Shown: in pieces, positions 1-10,671 of the stretch
How positions within the stretch are numbered: position 1 is the stretch's first letter
How the letters are laid out: each line of letters starts with the position of its first letter
Origin: Ascoidea asiatica
Taxonomy: Eukaryota; Ascomycota; Saccharomycetes; Ascoideales; Ascoideaceae
NCBI GenBank assembly: GCA_001600695.1
Contig: BCKQ01000003.1
Location: 248,001-312,000 of the forward strand
DNA: 64,000 bases
Direction of reading: 5' to 3'
Made by a program: the position numbers and the translations under genes
Notes under the pieces: model-generated
Seen by the model: the letters and a program-made list of their open reading frames with translations, nothing else
Databases searched by the model: none
Told to the model about the DNA's origin: nothing

Positions 1-680
1 GTATATTGAAATTAAAGTATAATATTACTCGGGTAATATTTTTTTTTTGTTTTCACATAAATGTTATTCTTTTGTATTTATCATACCAGAAAGTTTACTC
101 TTTTAGAGTTTCACCCTTTTCAGGCTATTAAACTGCTTAAAAAATCGGAAAAAGGTGTGGTAAAATAATGTAAATATTGAAAAAAAGAATCGAAGGTTAA
201 ATCTTCTAAGCGAATATTTTAGCTGGTGATGAAGAAACTAACCCTCATGAGGGTGCCACTCTTTTACAGTAAATTCATAAACTTCATTTGACTGCTCGTG
301 CTGATTCTTCTTTTTTACTTCTTTTTATTTTTTTAATCGAAGAAATTCTCAAAAAAAATATCGATTACATATAATATACATTAACCATTATTGAAAAAAT
401 AAAAAATAAAATTAATCCCAATAGAATTTCAACAAGTAAATTCTAGAACTGTATTGCACGATCATACCCACGTAAAAAAACGAATACAAATATATCCTTT
501 AATAAAGAAAAGAAAAAACGAGACGAAATAAAATTAAACAAACAAAAGAAGAGATAAAAAATTATAGATAGAATATGTTGATGGACTTTTGAAAAAACAT
601 AATATAGATTAATTCCATTGATTATGAGTTAAAAAGAAAAAAAGGAAAAAGAAAAAGAATTTAAAAAATGCAAAATATAA
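1..680. other. Intergenic DNA 3' of the C2H2 regulator
   Basis: No convincing coding sequence. It contains a Reb1-like CGGGTAA at 30-36, a perfect 14-bp palindrome ACCCTCATGAGGGT at 241-254, and a box C-like GTGATGA (226-232) followed by CTGA (301-304). The last two could belong to a small RNA, but no terminal stem is visible. Confidence 0.6.
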
Positions 681-3600
681 TTATTTGCTCTTAGGATATA
701 AACTTGAACTACTTGTAATAATCCCACTATTTGATGCTGAAGATATTGGTGGAGGTAACTGACGAGGCGAATTTGAATTTAAATGATTATGAAAAGGTGA
801 ATCATACACATTTTCTATGATTATATTAGATTGAGGAACATAATTTTGTGGTCTTGGTAAAATAGGTGGTAAAAATATTCTTTGCTTATTCATTTCAATT
901 GGAATACGATTGAAAGAAGGCTGTGGAAGTTGTAAAGATTGGGTAAACAGTTGTTGTTGTTGTTGTTGTTGTTGTTCATGTTGCTGATTTTGGTAATATC
1001 CAATTCTATTTAGTGAACTATTGCTACTACTATGATCAGTAATATCAAAATTATTTCCAAACTTATTATTATTTTCACTCCATTGATTATATTTAGAAAA
1101 TCTATCAAAAGGAAGAAATGAATGAGATGTAGTTTTAATACCTGAAAATGATACTTCCCTATTTTTTGAAGACAAAGGCCCATTATCAATATTTGAAGAA
1201 TAATAATCTTGCCTTTGACCTTGAATTTGATCTTCCATAGATTGTTGAAATTGATTTTGGAGATTATTTTGATTTCCTTCTTGATAATCAAATTCTGATG
1301 CTGGTTTAAATTCTGGTTTATTGAACATTGGAAATACTTTATTTTTATTATCATTATAAAACTCGGATTTATTTAATATATCAGGAATATTTGGTCTTGA
1401 GGAAGATAAAACAGAAGTTAATCCTATAGATGAAGGAGATTCGGATTTTGTACGACTAATTATAGATGAATCTATATTTTCTTCATTATATTCAGAATTC
1501 ATGTTTCCTTTCAATCCATTTATTTCTTGACCAAATCCTAAATAAATATTGTCCATTGTTATTCTAAAGAATTTTATAAAAGAATCAATTGAATTGGAAA
1601 TTGAATTTGGAGCTGATGGTTCAATTGAAATTATACAAGAAGATGGATTTGAAGGTGTTGGTGAACTAGCACCAAATTTCACAAAATATAACCAATTTAT
1701 AAAAAGCTCATCTATTGTTTTCAAATATTTAAATAACATACTATTATTAATATAGTTTTCATCATCAGCATTATGTTTTTTGTTTTTACTCTTGGAATCT
1801 TTAATATTATCTAAACTCTCATTTAAATCATCTTCATCAGAATTTTCACTGAAAAAATCTAAGTTTGATTCATTTAATTTCATTTCTTTGATTAAATAAA
1901 TAATTGATTGAAGAATTGGAGAATCCATTAATCCTTTGATTTTTGTTTTACTATTTGGATCCTTTGGATCATGTTTCAATTTGAGAAAAAGTTTAATTAA
2001 TATTAAAAAATTTTCAATTAGAAATTTCTCAAAATGTATAGGCAATTTAAGAAAATATTTTAGAAAAATTAAATGATTATTATTATTCATGAATAATGAA
2101 GAAGGAAAATCTGAATTTAAGCTATCATTCACTGGACTCAATGAATTAATTAAATAGCCAATAAATAACAAAGGTAAAGAAGTAAGACCTAAATTATTAT
2201 TTATTACTGTCTTAGCATTGAAATTAATATCATTATTATTTTTATTTAATATTGAATATTTGAAAACATTACTTTTAGAATCTTCAAAAGATGAACCAAA
2301 AAAAGCTAAGAGAGATTTGATTTTAAAATCATTTGAATTATTTTCATTAATTGAAACTTCAACAAAATTTGATAAAGAAATTGGATATAATGAATTATTA
2401 ATATTTTTATTTTTTATTAAAGTTTGATCAATAAAATTATCATTATCATAAGTAAATTCACGAATAGTCAAATACAAAAGATCCCAATGAATTTCATTAT
2501 TTGGAATAATTAGATAATTTATTAATAAGTCTTGTATTAATTTATTATTACAATTAATTAAAAACTTTTTCTTAAATATTATAACCAAATTATAAATATT
2601 TATTAGATCTTGATTAATATTGTTATTTATTAACATATCACTAAAGTTATTCATATTCAATAAAGGATTTGAAGAATTTATAACAATATTATCAACAAAA
2701 TTACTATTATCACTTGAATTATTTATTGAGTTATTTTTGATATTAATTGTATTATTGAGATTAGTGTTATTATGATTCATTCTTGAGTTAGTATTAAAGT
2801 GTTGATAATTTGAGTTACTATTTAAAGATTTATTTGCCATTATTATTGAATTATGAATATTATTTTTTGAATTATTGAATAAATTATTATTTAAAATTGA
2901 ATATTTTAAACTTTGTAATTCATTTGATAAACTCATAATTATACAATTTTCTCTTAAAGATAGATTTTTGAAGAAAAATTGATTTGTTGAAATTGTTGAG
3001 TTTAATTCATTTTCATTAGTTTTACTAATAATATTTTTTAGCAAAGAATCTGAATTTTTTGTTAAACTAGTTAAAATTGAGTGAAGATTTTCATTATTAT
3101 TATTTGAATTTGAATTTGATTTTTTAGAATTATCAGTATTATTATATGGAGAAGATAAATTTTTTAATAGAAACATCTGATGAACCTTTGGTGGTTTTCT
3201 ATTATAATATAAAGCATATTTTGATAATATGTTATATATATACCAATAATTAAAAATTTCAGTTATTTGATTAATATCATTTTGTAATAAATTATTTGTA
3301 CTTGTGACTAAAGTAAATAAAGCATCATCAAGATAATTAAAGATTGTATGAATTGAAATAATTTTATTATCATTTTCATTATCAATATTATTAATATTAT
3401 TATTATCTATAGATGAATTTGAATTTGAATTGAATTGAGTTTTAAAATAATTTAAAGATATATAAGCTAAAATAGTTAAAGGTTGAATAATTTCAATTGG
3501 TTTATTGATATTCTTTAGTAATAAATTACAAGATTTATTAAAAAATTGTATACAATGATTAAATTTTGAAAATTCAGCAGATCCAAAAGCTAAAATTGCA

Positions 3601-4433
3601 AAAAATAAAGAGGAATTATTAATTGAATGTAAATCATAAATTGAGTTACTATTATTATTATTATTATTATTGCTGTTATTATTATTGAAATTATTGAAAG
3701 GAATTGTTAAAGAAGTTAATTTATTTAAATTACTAATTACAGGTAATTTAATATTTGAAATAGTACCCCAAATTAAAAAATAATTTGAAATTAAGTTGAA
3801 ATTTAAAATATTTTTTGAATTTTTTTTAATAATATTTATATTTATATTATTTTTAATGAAAAATTGTTTATTATATGGAATTAATTGATTATTTATGAAA
3901 AATAAATTTGAAAATTTTCTACTTAAAGTTAATAACAAAATTAAATTTCTCTCAGATAATGAATAAAAATTTGAAGTTATTATTGTTGAAGATTGATTAT
4001 TTGAATCTAAATTTAAATTATTTATTAGACTTAAATTCAAATCTTTTTTATTGTTATTATTAATAGAAGATTGTTTTCTTTTATTTGATTTTGAGATTTT
4101 ATTTTTATTTAAAATTACTGATTTATTATTATTATTATCTTCAATTGATTTTTCAATTTCATTATCTATAGATATTATAGGTTTAGATTTTGAACTTGAA
4201 GTTACATTTGAATTAGAAGTTGAAGTAATGGAAGTATAAGTTGTTGAATTTAATTCATTATGAACAGTTCTTAAATGTCTTTGTAATAAATCTCTTCTAA
4301 CGAATTTTGATAAACATATTGTACAATTATATGGTTTTTCATTTGTATGAGATCTTTCATGTCTTGATTTATGTTCAGATCTTGAAAAAGTTTTTGAACA
4401 AAATGAACATATATATCTTCTTGTTGAAGGCAT
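681..4433 (-). CDS. C2H2 zinc-finger transcription factor, Rsf2/Tda9/Adr1 type
   Basis: This 1250-residue protein has two tandem C2H2 fingers at its extreme N-terminus: C9, C12, H25, H29 and C37, C40, H53, H58. They are joined by the canonical linker HTNEKPY. The pattern EH..RH followed by RRDLLQRH is the Adr1/Rsf2/Tda9 finger class, which binds DNA and controls carbon-source and respiratory genes. The length is close to Tda9 and Rsf2. The middle, roughly residues 160-900, has blocks consistent with a diverged fungal transcription-factor domain, separated by Asn-rich runs. A polyglutamine run lies near residues 1155-1165. The ATG is unambiguous because the first finger starts eight residues later. 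Family membership is secure; which paralogue it is remains open. Confidence 0.85.
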   Translation of the reverse strand: MPSTRRYICSFCSKTFSRSEHKSRHERSHTNEKPYNCTICLSKFVRRDLLQRHLRTVHNELNSTTYTSITSTSNSNVTSSSKSKPIISIDNEIEKSIEDNNNNKSVILNKNKISKSNKRKQSSINNNNKKDLNLSLINNLNLDSNNQSSTIITSNFYSLSERNLILLLTLSRKFSNLFFINNQLIPYNKQFFIKNNININIIKKNSKNILNFNLISNYFLIWGTISNIKLPVISNLNKLTSLTIPFNNFNNNNSNNNNNNNSNSIYDLHSINNSSLFFAILAFGSAEFSKFNHCIQFFNKSCNLLLKNINKPIEIIQPLTILAYISLNYFKTQFNSNSNSSIDNNNINNIDNENDNKIISIHTIFNYLDDALFTLVTSTNNLLQNDINQITEIFNYWYIYNILSKYALYYNRKPPKVHQMFLLKNLSSPYNNTDNSKKSNSNSNNNNENLHSILTSLTKNSDSLLKNIISKTNENELNSTISTNQFFFKNLSLRENCIIMSLSNELQSLKYSILNNNLFNNSKNNIHNSIIMANKSLNSNSNYQHFNTNSRMNHNNTNLNNTINIKNNSINNSSDNSNFVDNIVINSSNPLLNMNNFSDMLINNNINQDLINIYNLVIIFKKKFLINCNNKLIQDLLINYLIIPNNEIHWDLLYLTIREFTYDNDNFIDQTLIKNKNINNSLYPISLSNFVEVSINENNSNDFKIKSLLAFFGSSFEDSKSNVFKYSILNKNNNDINFNAKTVINNNLGLTSLPLLFIGYLINSLSPVNDSLNSDFPSSLFMNNNNHLIFLKYFLKLPIHFEKFLIENFLILIKLFLKLKHDPKDPNSKTKIKGLMDSPILQSIIYLIKEMKLNESNLDFFSENSDEDDLNESLDNIKDSKSKNKKHNADDENYINNSMLFKYLKTIDELFINWLYFVKFGASSPTPSNPSSCIISIEPSAPNSISNSIDSFIKFFRITMDNIYLGFGQEINGLKGNMNSEYNEENIDSSIISRTKSESPSSIGLTSVLSSSRPNIPDILNKSEFYNDNKNKVFPMFNKPEFKPASEFDYQEGNQNNLQNQFQQSMEDQIQGQRQDYYSSNIDNGPLSSKNREVSFSGIKTTSHSFLPFDRFSKYNQWSENNNKFGNNFDITDHSSSNSSLNRIGYYQNQQHEQQQQQQQQLFTQSLQLPQPSFNRIPIEMNKQRIFLPPILPRPQNYVPQSNIIIENVYDSPFHNHLNSNSPRQLPPPISSASNSGIITSSSSLYPKSK

Positions 4434-6978
4434 AATGATAAGATTTAGAATGATTAAGAATAATTTAATATGATTTGATAAGATTTAGTATAATTATGAA
4501 ATATGATAATGAATTGAACTAATTGTATATAATTGGATATATTTTTGAATATATATATATGAATAGTTTATAGTTTATGAAAATGGATATAAAATATATA
4601 GATTAAAATGACTATTAATATTAAAATGAGTATCAAAAAAGATAACTGGAGATTGATATAATCTAGAAATAGGTAAAAAGTATGTGGAGGATAATCAAAA
4701 TTTAAAAAGATTATTGTATGATGTCAAATATATATTATATTATATATATATGATTTAAAATGAATAAACAAATCTTAATAAATGTTAAATATATTTTATT
4801 AAGTTTAGTGATATTGAGATATTAAATATGAATAAGCTTAAAATTATGTTCTTAAGAAACTAAGTATTAAAGATGGACAAATGGATTAAAAATATTATTT
4901 AGATTTTATAAGATTTATTTAAAAGGTTATATATATCATTCATTCATTCTTTTGTAGATTTAGAATGAAAAGTTGATTTACATTTACATATAAATAATGA
5001 CAGTAATAGATATATATATATATATATAATTTTGAAATGGAATTTTTGAAGGATATCTTCTTTTATATATTGATTTTATTCTTCCTGGACTCTGTAATTT
5101 AATTTGTAACTAAGATTTATATTTATATTTATATTTATATTTATATTTATTTATATTTATTTGGTATCTTGTTTTGGATACCCTTTGTAACAGGAATTCA
5201 AATACCTGGAAAAGCACACAGAAATGCGCAGGATACAGGGGATGTTCGCGTATCGAAATCTGAAGAGGATGAAAAGAAACCCCTCTTTTCCCGATTTCAG
5301 GCATCGCATAAGCAGGAAACCCGGTCGGAATTGAAATCCATCGCCACCCATGCTCTCCTCCATATTGGACCAAATTGACGGAATCCCGTTAGTAAGCTGT
5401 GGATTTCATTCGCTGTGCACCCCCTTGTAAGCAAAAAAACGGGAGAAAGGTGTCCCACTTGGCTACCCCGCGCAGTTTTTCCGGATTCTGAGTTGAAGAC
5501 GCGGTTGCCGACCACTTTGATTAATTAATTAATCACACGCACAAAAACTATCAAAGAAATAATGTTATCACCGGCAGTAGAGAAGTAAAAAAAAAATGAA
5601 ATTCAATCACCAGAATGATATGAAATCCATCACCAGAATCTTGAAAAAAACTCTAGACTCTAGGATATAACAACAAAAATCTAGTGATCAAAGGTTTGTT
5701 ATTCCTATTCGGATTCGCAAATGCTAAATCGACTAATATTCGGTAATTTTACCAGCAGGGTAGTCTTGTGGCTCCTCTTAAACCCCACCAGTAAAGAATC
5801 AAACACACCAAAACCCCCTCCTCCGGCACCAGATAACCTGGGAAGAGCTAGTGAGTTCTTACTAGGGACCTTGTTATGGCTCTTTCAACACAGCATAACC
5901 ACCAAAAACACCAAACCCACGCTTATGCAGTCTGTTCTATCATCAAAGTGAAGTTCTTTCAAAGAACAGAAAGGCACCTGGTGATACCCAGGGCCAATCA
6001 GAAATTTACTTGGGAAATGCCACTGAAGCACTGCAAAGAGTGAAGCACCCCCATTCTCCACCCCAGGTCATGCCGCGATTCACCCCCAATCCGCGACTCT
6101 GAGAAAGATTGTGAGTCAAGAAAAAGAACAGCAGAAATTATGAATAAACACACAAACCCACAAAAGAAGCTGAAGACGCAAAAGACTCAGTTCTTCTTTT
6201 GTTCTTTCACCCTGTACCCTTGGTTTCTTTTCTATGATCCAGGGCGTAATTCGCCATGGAGTAGATTTTATTCCCTAAGAAAATACAAAATACTTAAAAA
6301 GCAAAATTTATCAGAATATACTCGTCTTTTTAATAGCATATACTATTAGATATACTTATTGAAGTATCAGATGGCTTACATTTATTCTACTCTATTTTAT
6401 TCCAGACATACTCTACAAAAAGAATATTAATTAACATTGTCTACAGTAATATTATTTATCAGTAAACAATCAATTCAAAAACACCCCAATTCCTATCATT
6501 ATTTCAACTAAATGTTAGCGGGGCAATGGAAACTTCTCCCAAAGTTAAGTTGTGCCAGTTTTGAATATTTGAATTATTACTGATTAAGAACAGCACCTAG
6601 TAATACTAGAGTTTCAGTGTTATTTCCTCGGACTTTTCATTATTTTTTTTGCGACTCGTGATACCGCATTTTAATGCACACCACCAGATGGTGCGCTGAT
6701 ACGCATTTTGAAGAATCCGGATATTCTCGGCCTATGTTTAAAGTCACATGAGCAAGCCCTCGTAACTCAGAAAGCTGTTTTTTTTTCGGGCAGCACGCGT
6801 ATTTACCCGATTTACTTGTTTCGGTTAATTTCAGCGGCTTTCCACAGCGCCACAACATCAGCATCATATTTCTATTTTTGTCAAACTCCGGAGTTTCACG
6901 ATCCTCTCGTTTTAATGAAACCAAATGTCTATTTGTGGCATTCGAATAGCTCTTCAGCCACTCCGACAACAATTAAAG
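4434..6978. other. Long intergenic region with GC-rich islands
   Basis: The first 650 bases are AT-rich and should hold the promoter of the leftward C2H2 gene. After 5160 there are GC-rich islands at about 5170-5520, 5730-6110 and 6640-6960. Short open frames in them (for example 5721-5951) show no family motif and unlike codon use, so I do not call genes. A short direct repeat containing ATCACCAGAAT occurs twice near 5604 and 5628. Confidence 0.6.
5115..5160. repeat. TTTATA hexanucleotide tandem repeat
   Basis: About seven copies of TTTATA, one of them shortened. The same unit makes the much longer array at 43673-43949. Confidence 0.9.
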
Positions 6979-6987
6979 GTAATTAAG
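6979..6987 (+). repeat. Left copy of 9-bp flanking direct repeat
   Basis: GTAATTAAG directly abuts the left inverted repeat. The identical word lies at 10151-10159. Its core TAATTA is palindromic, so chance similarity is not excluded, but all nine bases match in direct orientation. Confidence 0.55.
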
Positions 6988-6990
6988 GCC

Positions 6991-7017
6991 CCCTCTATAA
7001 ACTGAACAAGGGAATGT
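6991..7017 (+). repeat. Left terminal inverted repeat
   Basis: CCCTCTATAAACTGAAC, then AA, then GGGAATGT. It matches the reverse complement of 10120-10146 except at the two central bases. Confidence 0.65.
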
Positions 7018-7716
7018 GCGCTAGCACCAAACGCAAGTGCTCACTTCGTATTTACTTCACCATTTCCGGGGAAACGATAAATTGCTTATTTTTTTGCGGT
7101 ACTCCTTTTTTTTGTCGGGAAATCCTAAAAATCAACATTGGGAAATTTCATTAAACCCGTGGCCCACTAATATTATTGGAACTTTCCCGAGTATCTTTAA
7201 AAACAATCAAAATCCCATTTTGCAAACCAGTGCTTGGAAATTAATTTTACTCGTAATTCTAAAATATCAAAATATGTTAGGTTTTTAAATAAACTTTTGC
7301 TATCATAAAAATAATAATAATTATATTAATATCCTTAACAATGAACTATGATGAAAATTTTTAACAAAATCTAATTAATGATTATATTAGTTTAAAACAT
7401 CAATTTGTAGTACAAAAATTTATTGATTAAATCTGTCCATTGAAAATAAATTCTTAAATGCTTAAAGTGCAACAGAACCTGTTAAAATGTTTATAATTGG
7501 TGAAGAAAAATTCAATAATACTAACTATTTTTCAAAAGATTGATACAGGCATCAAAAAGATTCAAGTCATTTTTTAATAAAAACAAATCAAACAAGTCTC
7601 CTTAGATCAACAAATTTACTCCATTTTCAAATGCACAAATATTTCGAACTACAAAGTTTACGATTTCTCATTTATATAAAATCTTTGGATGAAGATTTAG
7701 CTTCTTTAATAACTTA

Positions 7717-8275
7717 AGTTTTATTCTAAAAGATGATTCTGAAAATTTGTTTATATTATCAAAATCAAAAGATTCTAATTCAAGTCATATAAAATCTTTT
7801 ATTAATGGAAAATTTACAAAATTATTACCAAATAACAATATTACCATATAGTCAGTTCAATATTTTAATAATGATCCATTTTTAAATTTGATTCTGTTTT
7901 TAATGATTTAAAACATGATAACCACACTGATTCAGAAACTGATTTAGATAATGATTCAGATGCTCAGTTAAAGATTGATTCACAAGCTCATTTGTATTAT
8001 CAATAGTTTAATTTTAATTTTATTTAATATTTTGCTGATTATTATTACATTACATTAATAATATATCTTATTATTTTGTAATTTATGGAACTTTAAGGTC
8101 AAAAAGATGAAAATGATCCTCGAAATCACAATTACAAATACCCCCCCCCCCCCTAGTTTTTCAAGATGATTCTTCAGACAACAATAATAAGACACTTATA
8201 AATGAAACTTCTGAACAATTTCATGAAAGAATAAAAAGATTTATAACTTTTGAAGAATTTGAAAAAAAGTTATAG
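7717..8275 (+). pseudogene. Decayed unknown coding sequence(s)
   Basis: Reading from 7717, the frame is open and Ser/Asn-rich to a TAG at 7849-7851 and continues as sensible protein beyond it. It then needs a frameshift near 7890 to continue through an Asp-rich stretch to the TAG at 8004-8006. A second open piece, 8157-8275, is also Asp/Asn-rich (for example DDSSDNNNK) and ends in TAG. Composition resembles the low-complexity parts of genes in this window. No family was recognised. It lies within the putative mobile element and may be captured sequence or the remains of an element gene. Confidence 0.4.
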
Positions 8276-8376
8276 GCTAAATCATTATCAAACAGATTCT
8301 TATATCCATATAAACTGTGATTTAAGAATCATTGAAAATAGCCTGTCATCGTAGTTTTTTTGTAGAAAAAGGAGAA

Positions 8377-8408
8377 CTAACTCCCTTGTTTATATATAAG
8401 GGAGTTAG
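8377..8408. repeat. Perfect 11-bp inverted repeat with 10-nt loop
   Basis: CTAACTCCCTT and AAGGGAGTTAG flank an AT-only loop apart from one G. It would form a hairpin. It sits between the two decayed coding regions and next to several ambiguous bases (8439-8456). Confidence 0.75.
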
Positions 8409-8614
8409 TAAGGAACAAAAGAATATGAAATTGATGTCNCNAATTCTATATTNCANGAACTTTTATAGAATCAATAAACGTTTAAACAAAAACATGCTAC
8501 AACTTCCAAGTTCATATAATTGAAATTTGATTTTTTGTATTACTATAAAAGATTTCAATTCCTGTATTCAAATTTTAAAAGAGCTAAAAGCTTANTTTTT
8601 ACCCACTTTCTTAC

Positions 8615-9590
8615 TAATAGAANNTTTTAGGGAGTTCTTTAACAAAAGGTAAAAAATCTGGTTCACCTGGAATATACTTTCTTAAAACTTCAGGAACAAC
8701 TAAACCATCTTCTCTAAACCATCTTCATTTGGATAATTCTCTAAAACACAACTTAAAGCTCTTTCAGTGGCACAAAGAGTAGAATTAAGACAATGGACTT
8801 TTTCCTTTTTAGCTATAGGACCTTTCTTAATACCACATCTAATTTCAAGATTTCTTTATTGATAGTTGGTACAATTAGAACATGAAACTAATTCCTTATA
8901 TTCCAGTGTAAATGGAAACCAAGCTTCTAAATCATATTTCTTTGCAGCAGAATTATTCAGTTCACCTGAATCAATTCCTACAACTCTATATGCTAAACCT
9001 AAGCTTTGATAAAATTCTTCCTAATCTTCAATCATGCTATCAAATTCTTCCCAGGATTTACTAGGTTCAGTAAGACAAAACTGTTCAATCTTTTCGAAAG
9101 CATGAACTCTAAAAATACTCCAAGCATCTTTACCATGGGAGCCTGCCTCTATTNTAAAACAAGAAGAGTAACCAGCATATCTGATTGGTAATTGTTCTAC
9201 AGCACTTTCTGTTAATATGAACTGGTTTCTTTTATTAAACTAAAGAAAAGAAAGTGTAGAAAGAAANGGTTTTTTAATAAACTTGAACGAAAGTAAAAAG
9301 AGAAAAGGAAAATTTGCCACCAGGACGGAAAACAAAGGACACGACCTACGGAAAGTAGGACGGACACGGAAATAAACGGAAAACAAAAAAAAAAGAAAAT
9401 CCCATAAAAAGAAGGGCTTTACTAGGGTGATTTTAACACTTTCTAACCACTAACCAGCATGATAAGCCCAAATTGGTTGCTAAGAAGTGGCAATTAAATA
9501 TTTTCATCTTCACCATCAATGACTTTATATAATTCTTCATTAAATTGAGATAATTGATCAATAGAATCTAAAAACAATATTTTCTTTTCA
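8615..9590 (-). pseudogene. SES1: Seryl-tRNA synthetase pseudogene (fragment, interrupted)
   Basis: The minus strand encodes clear cytosolic SerRS sequence. Block one (about 9590-9437) has EELYKVIDGEDE and then, after a frameshift, YLIATS and QPI, with TAG codons where Glu is expected. Block two (about 9236-8615) has [44 protein letters not shown] and KYIPGEPDFLPFV, covering the rest of the catalytic core and C-terminus. It has in-frame stops after MIED and NYQ, a 14-bp tandem duplication at 8700-8727 that shifts the frame, and about 200 bp of unrelated sequence (9237-9436) between the blocks. The N-terminal tRNA-binding arm is absent. It is not functional. A working SES1 must exist elsewhere in the genome. 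Confidence 0.88.
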
Positions 9591-10088
9591 ATTACCCTTT
9601 AAATAATATTCCGAATTATTTAGAGTTGACTTTTCGCAATGGAGTCCAGGTTCCACGGAGCATGTGTCCAGCTAAATTACGTTGGCCACAGTGTGGCGTG
9701 GTAGTTCCAATTCATTACGTGGTTGGAGAGTGGGTTTAGTTTAGCTATTGAGTTGGGAGAGGAATCGTTTGCATGAAAATGTAAAAGCGAGTTCAGAATG
9801 TCACATCTTGGCGTTTTTAAAGTTTTCGTGCATTTAAAATTTAAGTCTTCATTCTTCATGTTAAAAGGTTCCGGGCTATTGGAGTCACAACTGACATGTG
9901 AATATTCAGTTGGGTACTCCCGGTTCCACAGGTTGCGGGATGTTCCCGAAAAGTAGTTTCGGGCTAGAAAAACTGTCCTGTCAAAAAGAAGGACCGCTTA
10001 AGGCAAAATTGAGAAAATCGGGTCTCTACTGCGACCCCGAGTTTTAAATATCGGGTCTGTACACTAGTTGTGTTTCATCGAACGAAAA

Positions 10089-10138
10089 AACATTCCGGCG
10101 TTCAGTTTCATCTGCTCCAACATTCCCGCGTTCAGTTT
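10089..10138 (-). repeat. Duplicated 20-bp subterminal repeat
   Basis: A 20-bp unit beginning AACATTCC and ending GCGTTCAGTTT occurs at 10089-10108 and 10119-10138, differing by one base, with a 30-bp period. The inner copy repeats most of the terminal inverted repeat. Such subterminal copies are typical transposase-binding sites. Confidence 0.65.
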
Positions 10139-10146
10139 ATAGAGGG
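10120..10146 (-). repeat. Right terminal inverted repeat
   Basis: The reverse complement matches the left terminal repeat at 25 of 27 positions. It is followed, four bases later, by the second GTAATTAAG at 10151-10159. Confidence 0.65.
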
Positions 10147-10159
10147 TCTCGTAATTAAG

Positions 10160-10671
10160 TAAAGTTAATATGAAATATTTTTTGATTTAAAGATTTATAC
10201 CAAGTAATAAATGATTATATCTCCACTCTTTTTATAAATCAATATAATAATTATAGAAATAAATTTGTTTATTATCTTCATTTTTAGAAATTTTATTTAC
10301 ATATTTGCTTTTATAAAAGTGGGGGACTATTTTTAAGAAAATTTATAGGGTATAAAATTACTAAATATTTAAAATTTGAAACAAAAAATGCAAGAGCAAA
10401 AAAAAATGCAAAAGCAAAAGGAACAACGAAAAGAATAGCGAAAGCAAAAGCAGAGACAAAACTTAAAGCAAGAATAAAATTAAAAGGTAAAGCAAAAAAT
10501 GAGAAGTTGGGAATAAAAATTTATCTAAAGTTGTGAAAAAACTAAAATGATGAACAATAAGTAAAAAAAAATAAATTTAAATGAAAAAAAAGTTGATTAT
10601 AAGAGAAATTAAACAAGACTAGAAAAATTATAATATATCTATACTGTATAACTATTTTAATCTTCAAAATT
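10160..10671. other. AT-rich intergenic DNA
   Basis: No gene seen. A purine-rich stretch at about 10380-10520 reads as Lys/Ala or Gln/Lys repeats in different frames; this reflects composition and is not good evidence of coding. It holds the 3' flank of the leftward IVY1 gene. Confidence 0.6.

Larger units (their letters stand above)
6988..10150. mobile_element. Putative non-autonomous DNA transposon with captured host gene fragment
   Basis: The ends are imperfect inverted repeats: CCCTCTATAAACTGAAC, two variable bases, then GGGAATGT, at 6991-7017 on the plus strand and at 10120-10146 on the minus strand (25 of 27 positions identical). The 9 bases immediately outside both ends are identical (GTAATTAAG), as a target-site duplication would be. 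A 20-bp subterminal unit is repeated at the right end. Inside are a decayed seryl-tRNA synthetase piece and decayed unknown coding sequence. No transposase was recognised. A 9-bp duplication is typical of Mutator-like elements, and a captured gene fragment is typical of Pack-MULEs; this classification is inference. The repeats are short for a MULE, so hAT or another class is possible. Confidence 0.5.

Noticed and set aside
5110-5515. Overlapping open frames on both strands across a GC-rich island
   Set aside because: Several frames are open at once because stop codons are rare in GC-rich DNA. None has family motifs or the codon use of real genes here.
5721-5951. 76-codon plus-strand frame with a Pro run
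   Set aside because: Composition is unlike local genes, no motif is present, and it lies in a GC-rich island where chance frames are expected.
8332-8523. 63-codon frame containing N positions
   Set aside because: It crosses ambiguous bases inside the decayed element and shows no recognisable motif.
9006-9191. Plus-strand frame overlapping the SES1 relic
   Set aside because: It is the antisense shadow of clear seryl-tRNA synthetase sequence on the minus strand.
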